Positions 1 through 8,147 of a stretch of 12,479 bases of DNA are shown piece after piece (within the stretch, counting starts at the first letter, position 1; every line of letters begins with the position of its first letter). Position numbers and translations under genes: made by a program. Source of the DNA: Acanthamoeba lenticulata (lineage: Eukaryota > Discosea > Longamoebia > Acanthamoebidae); NCBI GenBank assembly GCA_002179805.1, contig NAVB01004880.1:1-12479 (forward strand), given 5' to 3'. The notes below the pieces were generated by a model that did not search any database, was not told the origin of the DNA, and saw nothing but the letters and a program-made list of their open reading frames with translations.

Positions 1-1788
1 TACTTTTTGACACACGCGTGCAGTGTGATGCACGCGATGATCTACGTGTATGTGGTGCCCTACTGCTTCGTGCTGTGGTTCACGCTCCGGCGCGACGCCG
101 ACCACTTGCGGCGGCGCAAGCTCCGCAATCAGCGGCTCAAGCGCCAGGGCCGGTTCGACGACGGCAGCAGGCTGCTCGCCGGCGACAACAACAACAACAA
201 CAATTATAGCATCCAGCAGATCCGCATCGCCACCGATGCGTTGTACGACGAAGACGACGACTCGAACGACGATGTCGAGACCGTCAGGCGGCGAAAGTTT
301 AACGGCCGCGGTGGCCACAACGACGGGACGATGACGCCCGAGGGCACCGAGGTCACCGAGTACGACCCGGGCTCCTTCCGGTTCCCCGTCGTCCGCCGCC
401 TCGACGCCCGGCCCAACGCCGGGCCGTCGCCGCCATTCGTGGAGAACTACGACGGAGTTCGCCGCCAATCGCCGGCCGGCCGCGGCCCCGTCGCCGGCCA
501 GCAGATTCGCGAGAACGGTGACGACGACGACGAGAACTGGGACACGGCCTCGGGCGGGCGCGACGATGAGAGCGCGAGCGCGGGCCATCGGGGCGAGGCC
601 GGGGTGCCTCTGCACCAGAGCCTGCGCCAGATCCTGCGCGAGCGCACGGTGCCCATCCGGCTCGTCGAGTCCAGCGCCGTGCGGTTCGTGCGCAAGATCG
701 GGGTCGGCGGCTACGGCGAGGTCTACCAGGCCCAGTGGGCCGGCGTCGAGGTGGCCGTCAAGCGCTTCGTGAGCGAGCAGCCCGAGCGCAGCTTCCTGAA
801 GGAGATCGAAGTCATCTGCCGCCTGGACCACCCCAACGTCGTCGCCTTCATCGGCGCCATCGTCGAGCCCTCCTACCAGTGCCTCCTCACCGTACGCCAC
901 GTCACACTCCCGTCGTGAGAAATGCCAGGAATGCAGCTGACGTGGCTGGGTCGTGTGCAGGAGTACGTGCCGCTGGGCAACGTGTTCCAGTGGCTGCACG
1001 CGCCCAGGGCCGTGGTGACGCCGCAGCAGCAGAAAAAGGTGGCCCTCGACACGGCCAAGGGCATGCTCTACCTCCACACGCGCAGCCCGCCCATCATCCA
1101 CCGCGATCTCAAGCCGATGAACCTCCTCATCGCGCGGGACTGGACCATCAAGATCTGCGATTTGTGCGTTCGCCGTCTTCTTCTTCTTCTTCTTCTTCTG
1201 GGCTTTGTTGTGGGCTGGCGCTGACGCGAGAGCTCACCGCTACAAACACCAGCGGCCTGAGCCGCCCCAAGCTGCACACGCAGGCCATGAGCCGCACCGG
1301 CACGGTCCAGTGGGTGGCGCCGGAGATCCTGCGAGAGCTGCCCTACAACGAAAAGTGCGACGTGTTCAGCTACGCGGTGGTGCTGTGGGAGCTCTACACG
1401 CGGCTCATCCCGTGGCACAAGGTGGGCGCCTTCCGCGTGGCCAACGACGTCGCCTACCAGGGCCAACGGTGCCAACGCTTTCCCCGCGCGCGCAAGTCCT
1501 GCCCGCATGCGTGTTTGCTGACGTCGTCTTTGTCGTCGTGAATGGCCGTTGCGCGTACGTGTTCACTAGATTGCCGTTGCCACACGACTGCCCGCGTAAG
1601 CTGGCGGCCTTGATCGAGTTCTGCTGGGACGCGAACCCAGAGGTACGAGTGCCTTCCCGCCTTTTGCTTGTGATGGTGCTAACGCGGCTTCCCACCTCGG
1701 CTCTCAGGTGCGGCCTTCGTTTGAAGAGATCGTGCGGACGGTCGAGGACATGGACGAAGCCGTCTGGCAGCGACCAGACGCGCCATGA
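1..1788 (+). CDS. TKL-type protein kinase, probably transmembrane (5' partial)
   Basis: Probable Ser/Thr (TKL-group) kinase that phosphorylates proteins in the cytosol, possibly as a receptor. The frame is open from base 1, so the gene probably starts outside the window; the first in-frame ATG is at 28, and a possible splice acceptor ends at 23. Proposed exons are 1-891, 961-1163, 1253-1468, 1570-1642 and 1708-1788; all junctions are GT-AG and phase-consistent (478 aa from the ATG at 28). A hydrophobic stretch at about 37-87 (MIYVYVVPYCFVLWFTL) followed by RR looks like a membrane helix with a basic cytosolic flank. Then comes a low-complexity acidic linker with six Asn in a row (186-203). 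Kinase motifs: glycine loop GVGGYGEV (700-723), VAVK lysine (760-762), HRDLKPMN (from 1099), DFG formed across the second intron, APE (1317-1325), and RPSFEEIV near the end. All key catalytic residues are present, so it should be active. An extracellular domain upstream is inferred, not seen. Confidence 0.85.
1176..1199 (+). repeat. (TTC)n microsatellite in a kinase intron
   Basis: About eight TTC units lie inside the 89-bp intron 1164-1252 of the kinase gene and may serve as an extended pyrimidine tract. Read without splicing it would add a run of Leu to the protein just before the DFG motif, which argues that it is intronic. Confidence 0.8.
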
Positions 1789-1896
1789 GCTGGAGTTCCC
1801 ACCACTTGTATTTATTTGAGATAAAAAATCAATTGTTTAGTTTTGTAAATTTATGGTTTTTTATTTGAAAAAAAAATTCAAATATCCTGGGTATGG
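1789..1896. terminator. Convergent 3' ends with A/T-rich poly(A) region
   Basis: This 108-bp spacer separates the stop of the plus-strand kinase gene from the stop of the minus-strand gene. It is far richer in A/T than the flanking exons. TTTATT at 1811-1816 and at 1860-1865 reads AATAAA on the minus strand, placed to serve as a poly(A) signal for the gene ending at 1897. On the plus strand there is an ATAAAA run near 1821 but no perfect AATAAA. The two transcripts probably overlap at their 3' ends (inference). Confidence 0.5.
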
Positions 1897-3487
1897 CTAA
1901 GGCCATGCTTGGTTGGACTGGATGTCTGGCTCGACCATCCAGCGTTCGATGGTGTGGTCATACTGCAGGCTGTCGGCAAGCTCTGCTGCGTTTTCCGGCG
2001 CCTGGCTCGGGAAGTGGCGATGAAGTATGAGCGCAGCAATGCCCCTCTGAGGGCAACGTTGGGCCACGCCGCGGCGCCCGCCTCCCTCTGGCGGCGCGCA
2101 CAGGTCACGAAGCACCGGCAGGAACTCGGGATGGTCGGTGAGGTCCTTGAACAGGACCTCACGCTCTTCGCCCGTGGCCCAGGTCAACAGACCCAGCAGC
2201 CCGGTCAGGTAGTGAGGCAGCCAGCCTTTCGATTGCCGATTCCACAGCAGACCGGCAAGGAGCCGGCGGTGTGACTGTCGGGGCGGAGCCAAAAGCTGTG
2301 TGCAGACAAAGCGTTGAAGCCGAGGAACGTCGCGGCAGACTTGGGGAGGTGAACAAAGGGCCGCGAGGAAGGCCCCGGATTCATGGTCCAATCGGCTGCA
2401 AGGCTTGCTGCAAGCATGCTTCAGTTGAAGTGTCCGAAAGAGCAGCATTCACGAACGAAAGATAAAGGTGGGGATGAAGTAGTACCTTTGGTTCCCAAGG
2501 GAGATGGCATGATTCACAAGCCCACACTCGAGCGCCACCTTTCTCAAGTTGCTTGTGTCGCCCTCTGCGAGGGCGTTGCTCGCACCCCAGAAGATGTCTG
2601 CAGCGACCTCGGTTGATGCGCGGTCTGTTTGCTGTGAGGCAAAAGTTAGTGGAAATAAAAGGTTTCCTGGTCTGGTGGAAAAGAAGACCTACCTGTTCAT
2701 CAAGGTATTGCGCCATCTTGTGAAACGCTTCCACTGCTTGCTCTTCGGTCACCTCTCCTTGAAAACGAGCAGCGAGTGTTTTGATGGCTTCATTGGTGAC
2801 CTGCGGAGAGACTAAGAAAAAGGACATGTGAGGAAAAGAGTGGCTGATGCAAGACAAGAAGCAGCCATTTTGTACCGCCAGCCATTTGATTGCCCGCCAC
2901 TCGCATCAAACCCTCTTGAAGCTCTTTGTCCGAGTTGATCAACTTGCTATACGTCTTTCCGGGAATTGATGAGATGATGGAGAGCGCTTGCAGAGCTGGC
3001 TTCGCATGGCTTGGCTGTGAGAGGCAGCTGTTGCACCACAGGTCACGACGCTTGTGAGCTTGCTGGATCACACGTGTGGTGCAGGAACGAACCGTTTGAT
3101 GGCAGCCAATGCAGTCCGCGCCCACCCTAAAGGATGATAGTGTTTATACAACTTAGCCATCAGCTGGCATGAGCATACGAGCATCGACGGAGGCAGCAGG
3201 TCAGGCACGCGCATGAAGACATTCTGCCCAAAGGCCTCTAGCACTTCGTCATCGTCAAACATGTCTGTTAAGTCACTGAAACTCTTGATGGCCTTTATGT
3301 ACTGGCGAACGAGCTGTTCAAATGCTGCGGGGTCGTTACAAACTGCAATAACCTGCTTTGGCGCCAAAGCAGAGGGCAGCAGTCAGAAAAGACCAGAGCG
3401 GGAAAGAAGATTATTCTATGGAGCGGAAGCTCGGACCCTATCCTTGACAGAGACTCCAAACAAGTTGTACTCCTCCCCAGCGTTCAT
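1897..3487 (-). CDS. Hypothetical alpha-helical protein, six exons
   Basis: I do not recognise the family. Reading the minus strand from the ATG at 3487, the phase-consistent exons are 3487-3437, 3352-3089, 3014-2901, 2800-2693, 2631-2486 and 2395-1897, giving about 393 aa and ending in TAG at 1897-1899. Introns are 61-100 bp. The protein starts MNAGEEYNLFGVSVKD and is rich in Leu/Ala helices with no membrane segment or signal peptide. One stretch (DIFWGASNALAEGD) resembles the helix packing of ARM/HEAT repeats, so a scaffold role is possible, at low confidence. The least certain junctions are the donors at 3088 and 2900, chosen because they keep phase 0; near 2875 a GGTACA donor is an alternative, but it breaks the frame with the next acceptor. 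The gene is convergent with the kinase and divergent from the TPR/C1/F-box gene. Confidence 0.65.
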
Positions 3488-3725
3488 CTTTACCGTTTCG
3501 GGGGTTGGACTTTTATTGTTGCCACTGTTTTAGTTGCACTTTTATTGTTGTACGTAGGGAAAGGCTGTGGCGGATTCGTCAAGAGATCTGTTCTTAGAAA
3601 AATTGAATAACATTCCTTAACTGGATAACATTGTTGCCGACTGCCGGCAGCTTTTCGGCGCACACAAGCCTGGCCAGTAACCGACCGAAGAAGGCAGAAG
3701 AGGAAGAACAACAGCAAAGAGCAGG
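3488..3725. promoter_or_regulatory. Divergent promoter region with a 13-bp direct repeat
   Basis: This 238-bp gap lies between the start codons of the minus-strand hypothetical gene (ATG at 3487) and the plus-strand TPR/C1/F-box gene (ATG at 3726), so it must hold both promoters and 5' UTRs. ACTTTTATTGTTG occurs twice on the plus strand, near 3509 and 3538, about 29 bp apart. No clear TATA box was seen. A regulatory role for the repeat is inference. Confidence 0.5.
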
Positions 3726-5561
3726 ATGTGTGGTGGTGGTGCGATGCCAATTCCTTTGTGGTTGGGGCTGCCGTTGGTGGCTGCAGGTGTAGTGATGGAT
3801 GTGGGCCAGAAAGCCACCCGCGGTGTGAGGCAAGTGGCTCAAGAAGCCCATCGCCAGGCACGCGGGACCGCCACCGCACTAACGCACCTCTTACTTCCTC
3901 CTGACGCGCTGAACGATGCTATCGCGGCCAACCCAACGAACCCACATCTCTACCTCCAGCGAGCCCGCGCCTCCCTTACCGTCGCCGCCCACGCGGATGC
4001 CCACACCGCCAAGAACATACTGGAGGAGGTCGTACGAGACGCCCAACAAGCGGTGGAGCTCCTGCGAACCCAAGGCCACGATCAGTCCCTCGTGGAGGGC
4101 TTCGTGCTGCTGGGCCTTGCACTGGACCGGCTCGGGCGCTGGGACGAGGCGGCGGTCGCCTTCGACGACGCGGTGACTGCTCACCAAGCCAACAAGAAGC
4201 TCCAAAAAGACGGTAAACGTAGCCATGAAGAGGAAACTACAAAAGCCAAAGAAGAGGAAGGAGAAGAGGAAGCAGAGCCCGAGGCCTCTACAGACAAGCA
4301 GACACAACTCCAGCATCGCTACGTAGTGACCACTTTCAAGAAGCCCACTTTCTGCGATCACTGCAGGTTGCTGCTGGTTGGTCTACGTAACCAGGGTACT
4401 GACTACTCGTCTTCAGTTGTCGGTCTCATGCTCATGACCTCACGTCTTCTTGCTCGTTCATGATGCAGGCCTGGAATGCACGGAATGCCAGTCGAGCCTC
4501 CACGCGCGGTGTAGCGCACAGCACAAGGCGCCTTGCCGCGCGGCACCCGGTACGTACGAGCTGAGAAGAGGTTTCGCCATCATTCGACGAAATCACTCAC
4601 AGCTTTGGGGGGAATGGCAGACGCCCATGGCCTGCGGCTGGTGGACTTCCACGTCCCAACGTCGTGCGCCCAGTGCTGGCTGCCGCTGCTGGGCTTCGCC
4701 AAGCAGGGTCTGCACTGCGCCGTGTGCCGGGCCAGCGTGCACGAGCGCTGCGCTGATGCGTTTGTACGCGCTCGCCCGGTCTGCCGCGCAGTGGCGGCGG
4801 CGAGATTGATCCCGCGGCGGGCCGAGGCGGCCGACAAGGGGCTCGAGGCCGGCCACCAGCAGCCCAGCCTGGCCGAGCTCCAGAACTTGCACGGGCTGGC
4901 CCTCTATCATGGCGCCCACTATGAGGAGGCCATCGTCCTCTTCACCGCAGCAGCAGCTCGTGCGAAAGAAGAGGAGGAAGAAGAAGGAGCAAAGGGGGAG
5001 GCGAGGAACCTGTACATGTCGGTGGCCAACCGCGGCCTGTGTCACTTCTATCTCGAGCGGCTGGACGACGCCGTGGCCGACCTGAGCGAAGCCATCAAGC
5101 ATGGAGTGGTCAACGAGCAGGTCTTGAGCACCCGCGCCACCGCCTACCAGCTCCTGGGCAGAGACGATCTCGCCGCGGCCAACCGCAGGCGCGCCGTCCT
5201 GTGCGACCACAACGCCGTCGTCAAAGTGCGCCTTCCTGCTTGGACAGCTTTCACACACACACGCACGAGGTGACCTGATGTGGTGCTAACTGATGATCGT
5301 GGCGCGCAGGTGTTCCCGTATGCGTTGCCGCTGGAGCTGGTCGTGCACGTGTTCTCCTTCCTCCACGAGAAGGACAGGGCTCAGTGCGCGCAGACGTGTG
5401 GCATGATCTCCTCCGCAACACCCATGCTTCCCATTCTTTCCCTTCTTGAAGATCAGGCTTGTGGAGGACAGTTTTCCTTGTACGTGGTCTCTCTGCACCA
5501 AAGCATTTTGCGTTCCTTCCTACCAAAACGTTTGGTCCAACACCAGAAGTGTAATAAATGA
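3726..5561 (+). CDS. TPR / tandem C1 zinc finger / F-box protein
   Basis: Probable SCF-type ubiquitin ligase substrate adaptor with two C1 (phorbol ester/DAG-type) fingers. Exons: 3726-4395, 4469-4549, 4603-5225 and 5310-onward; introns of 53-84 bp are phase-consistent. Order: hydrophobic N-terminus (MPIPLWLGLPLVAAG), TPR-like helices (about 75-160), a Glu/Lys-rich linker, C1a (197-246) with perfect H-x12-C-x2-C-x13-C-x2-C-x4-H-x2-C-x7-C spacing completed across intron 1, and C1b (about 259-311) with the same pattern but ten residues before the last Cys. About three TPRs follow (330-450), then an F-box start (LPLELVVHVFSFLHEKDRAQ) from about residue 463. F-boxes bind Skp1; C1 domains bind lipids or proteins. 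The 3' end is unclear. Read straight on, exon 4 stops at 5559-5561 (about 541 aa), with AATAAA at 5553-5558 overlapping the stop. However, a different frame beyond about 5446 looks more like an F-box tail, so another intron is possible. Confidence 0.75.
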
Positions 5562-5566
5562 AAAGG
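5553..5566 (+). repeat. 14-bp block shared with 7916-7929
   Basis: AATAAATGAAAAGG occurs here, just after the F-box gene, and again at 7916-7929, at the stop codon of membrane-protein copy B. It holds AATAAA and could act as a poly(A) signal in both places. It may also mark the edge of a duplicated unit. Confidence 0.55.
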
Positions 5567-5673
5567 GGCTACTCCTGAAACAACGAGAAGTACACTTTCA
5601 CGCAGGCGTGGAACCACTGGAGGAAGCCAACGCAAGAAGAAAACCGCATCCGCACAGACAAGCAGCCACCATC

Positions 5674-6538
5674 ATGAATACACTCACCAGCCAACAAGTG
5701 AGCAAACCACCACCAACAGTGACCCTTTATCATGTGCACCCTCCCACTGTTGTGTTGGTGAAGCGGATCGTCTACGTGCTTCGTTTTGTGTTTTTTCTGG
5801 GCAGCTTCCTGGTGATGTATTGCCTCTACAGGGTTCTCGTGGCCTCACATAACCAAGGTAAGGGCGTGCTGTTTTATTCATGGATAAAGGTTGTGCATCA
5901 TCTCATGTGGATGGTGCACTGCAACCCAGAGGGAGCAGATTTCTTCGTCGTACTTGGGAGCGGCTTAGTCTTGGTGGCACTCTTCCCCAATCTCTGGCTT
6001 GCTAGCTACACCATGCGCCGATGGTTGAGCAATCGCGACGGTGGTCAGCCCAAGTGGGGTGGCTCAGTGTCCTTCTGGCGCGTGTTCTGGTCCCCTATGG
6101 ATACCCACATGGAGATTGACGCCTACCTATTCATTGTGCTGATGTATCCTGGCTTCTGCATTTTTATGGCCTTCACCTTGCCTGTACGTCTGATTACGCA
6201 TGTTCAATGCTATCATTAGCTTACAACTTTCATTCTTATCACAGATAAGCAAGATTCCAGTTGTGGGCATGCTCTGTGGAGGGAGTGGAATCATCTACTG
6301 CTTCATTGTCATCATTGTTCGACACATGTTGACCAAGGGCCGCCTTGTCTGGGCTGAACTATCTCCTGAAGAGGAATCTTGGTTCCTGTCAGAACTGGGG
6401 GTAAACAAAGGCCATGAGCACAGGGAGGATGATCAAGCTCCTGCACCGCCCATTGCCCGTTGGCTCCGCTGCACACCTGTTCGCCACCCAGTGTTGAGAC
6501 CCCATCATGATGAAGAAACTCCCTTAATACAGCACTAG
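5674..6538 (+). CDS. Four-helix membrane protein, copy A
   Basis: Membrane protein of unknown function, about 267 aa, in exons 5674-6183 and 6245-6538 (61-bp phase-0 intron). The start chosen is the ATG that best matches the start of copy B; the frame is open further upstream to about 5446. Four hydrophobic segments lie at about residues 38-57, 90-110, 150-169 and 174-195, with a long loop between the first two and a polar C-terminal tail of about 70 residues. Motifs shared with copy B: TVTLYHVHP before helix 1, GGQPKWGG between helices 2 and 3, RLVWAELSPEEE after helix 4, and PPIARWLRCTPVRHPV in the tail. The protein ends DEETPLIQH, which fits the [DE]xxxL[LI] endolysosomal sorting signal, especially the form with Pro before Leu. 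It follows the F-box gene within about 110 bp. I know no named family that matches. Confidence 0.8.
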
Positions 6539-6594
6539 CCTTTCTCAATTAGTCATCATAGTTGTGACAAACGTAACCATCAACCACTGCTGGT

Positions 6595-6760
6595 AATGGC
6601 AGAGGCCCATGGCCTGCGGCTGATGGACTTCCACACCCCAACGTCGTGCGCCTGTATGTGTTGCCCATTGAGCTGGTTGTGCACGTGTTCTCCTTCAGTG
6701 CGCGCAGACGTGCATGATCTCCTCCGCAACACCCATGCTTCCCATTCTTTCCCTTCTTGA
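6595..6760 (+). pseudogene. Decayed duplicate of the C1/F-box gene
   Basis: Three blocks match the upstream gene in the same order. 6595-6652 matches 4613-4670 (58 bp, four mismatches by eye), which is the start of C1b. 6653-6696 matches 5317-5360 (44 bp), the F-box start. 6697-6760 matches 5383-5449, with 3 bp missing. Between the first two blocks about 646 bp of the source (rest of C1b, TPRs and an intron) are gone, and a 22-bp deletion inside the F-box shifts the frame. No intact reading frame remains. The last 47 or so bases are nearly identical to the parent, so the duplication may be fairly recent or partly homogenised. Confidence 0.8.
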
Positions 6761-6940
6761 TAATGCTTGTGGGTCTCGACTGCCATTCAGAGTTAAAAAT
6801 AGCACGCGTTAACCGTGATCGTTAGCAACATCCAAGGAGCGACGTCTGAGACTGACTGAACTGTATTTGCCTATTCTTCGCAACTTCGCAGAACCAAGCT
6901 CCTTATGCCACCAACATAATAGAAACCAGCACCATTAAAG

Positions 6941-7920
6941 ATGAGCGAGACTCAGGAGGACGCACTGGTCATTGACCAAGAAGCGGTACCGCAGACTGAG
7001 CAACCACAAACGACGGATGCCACAGTGACACTCTACCACGTGCATCCTCATGACGTGGAGAAGGTGAAGCAACTGGTCCACGTGTTTCGCTTTGTGCTCT
7101 TGGTTGTTGGCCTCACGTTGATTTACCTCTACTTGGCTTTTTATCTGCCTCCTTGTGACAACCACAAACGTGAAGGTTCGGTTTCTCTGCTGAGTTACTA
7201 TTCACTACCCTGCTTAACAAGACTACACAACGCAGACTCTGGCCGCAAATGGCCCAGGTGCATTGACTCGGTCTGGGGTGGCTTCATACTTTGCGGTGGA
7301 AGCTTTCTCCTTGCCTTGTTTGTCGTTCCCAACTTGTACGCCAGCTCGGTCAACTTGGGCCGGTGGTTGGTCAACCGCAAAGGTGGCCCGCCCAAGTGGG
7401 GAGGCATGGTGCCTCTGTGGCGAGTGTGCTTCTGGCCGCCCCTGGATGCCCATAAGGAAATTGAACTTTACCTGGCCAGCATACAGCTCACCCCTGGACT
7501 CTGCGCGGTGGCGGGCGTTGTGTGTTTTGTACGTGGTCGCACTCCTCATGGCCCACAAGAGCAGACTGACGAGCATTGTTGCACTCCTTTTTGCAGAACT
7601 TGTGGACCAATGCCGTCTGGGAAGGCCTGCTTGCTGTGGGGTTTTTCCTGCTCAATATCATCCTGTTTTGTTTCATCTCAGCCTATGTTACCACGAACCG
7701 GCTTGTCTGGGCAGAACTCTCGGCCGAAGAGGAATATGTACTCGTGAAACAGCTGGCGAAGCGTGGACTGCAAGTGCCAACTGAAGAGGAAGATCCAACT
7801 CCTCCACCGCCCATCGCACGCCTGCTCCGCTGCACACCTGTTCGGCACCCAGTGCCTCTCGGGCCACCGTTCCCGGATCTTCCTCTTCACTTTCAGAGTG
7901 AAGAGAACACAATGGAATAA
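6941..7920 (+). CDS. Four-helix membrane protein, copy B
   Basis: Paralogue of the protein at 5674-6538, about 303 aa, in exons 6941-7528 and 7597-7920. The 68-bp phase-0 intron sits at the same place as in copy A, just after helix 3. Helices are at about residues 50-69, 112-130, 177-196 and 204-224. It keeps TVTLYHVHP, GGPPKWGG, RLVWAELSAEEE and PPIARLLRCTPVRHPV, but has a longer acidic N-terminus and a longer loop 1. Its C-terminus (ending QSEENTME) differs from copy A and lacks the DEETPL dileucine signal. The TAA stop lies in an AATAAA. The many synonymous and conservative changes with no frame break suggest the protein is under selection and functional. Function unknown; localisation may differ from copy A. 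Confidence 0.8.
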
Positions 7921-7935
7921 ATGAAAAGGTTAGCT

Positions 7936-8035
7936 CGCTCGAGGTGATCAAGCTCGTCACCCGCCTCCTACACTGCAGTCACCCTTTGCCAGGGGCACTT
8001 CATGACGAAGAGACACCCCTGTTACCGCACGACAG
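7936..8035 (+). pseudogene. Tail remnant of a third membrane-protein copy
   Basis: Just after copy B's stop, the plus strand reads TRLLHCSHPLPG followed by ALHDEETPLLPHD. This parallels the tail of copy A (ARWLRCTPVRHPV then HHDEETPLIQH) with a few residues lost. No helices or start precede it, so it is either the end of an internally deleted third unit or copy B's original C-terminus, cut off by a change near 7860-7920. The frame stays open to about 8291 but then runs antisense across the SET gene, so the remainder is probably not coding. Confidence 0.6.
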
Positions 8036-8147
8036 TGGTGAGGAACAAGACACCAATTTACAAGGAAGATCATGTCCTCGTTTTGCTCATTACTTGACTC
8101 TTTTTTTTCCCCTTTCACCAACACGAAAGGAGGTCTTCCTGCACTTG

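Noticed and set aside
1068..1508. Minus-strand open frame with an Arg run
   Set aside because: Antisense of the kinase exons and of the TTC-repeat intron, which produces the Arg run.
1909..2274. Plus-strand open frame of 121 codons
   Set aside because: Antisense of the last exon of the minus-strand hypothetical gene, which has a consistent multi-exon frame.
4593..5258. Long minus-strand open frame (221 codons) opposite the C1/TPR exon
   Set aside because: It is the antisense of GC-rich exons with clear C1 and TPR motifs on the plus strand, and its product has no recognisable domain.
5858..5866. GTAAGG splice donor inside the first exon of membrane copy A
   Set aside because: The frame reads through it with a loop comparable to copy B, and no matching acceptor keeps the conserved helix 2 in frame.
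7258..7784. Alternative plus-strand frame overlapping membrane copy B
   Set aside because: It lacks the motifs shared with copy A, whereas the chosen frame keeps all of them and the intron position.
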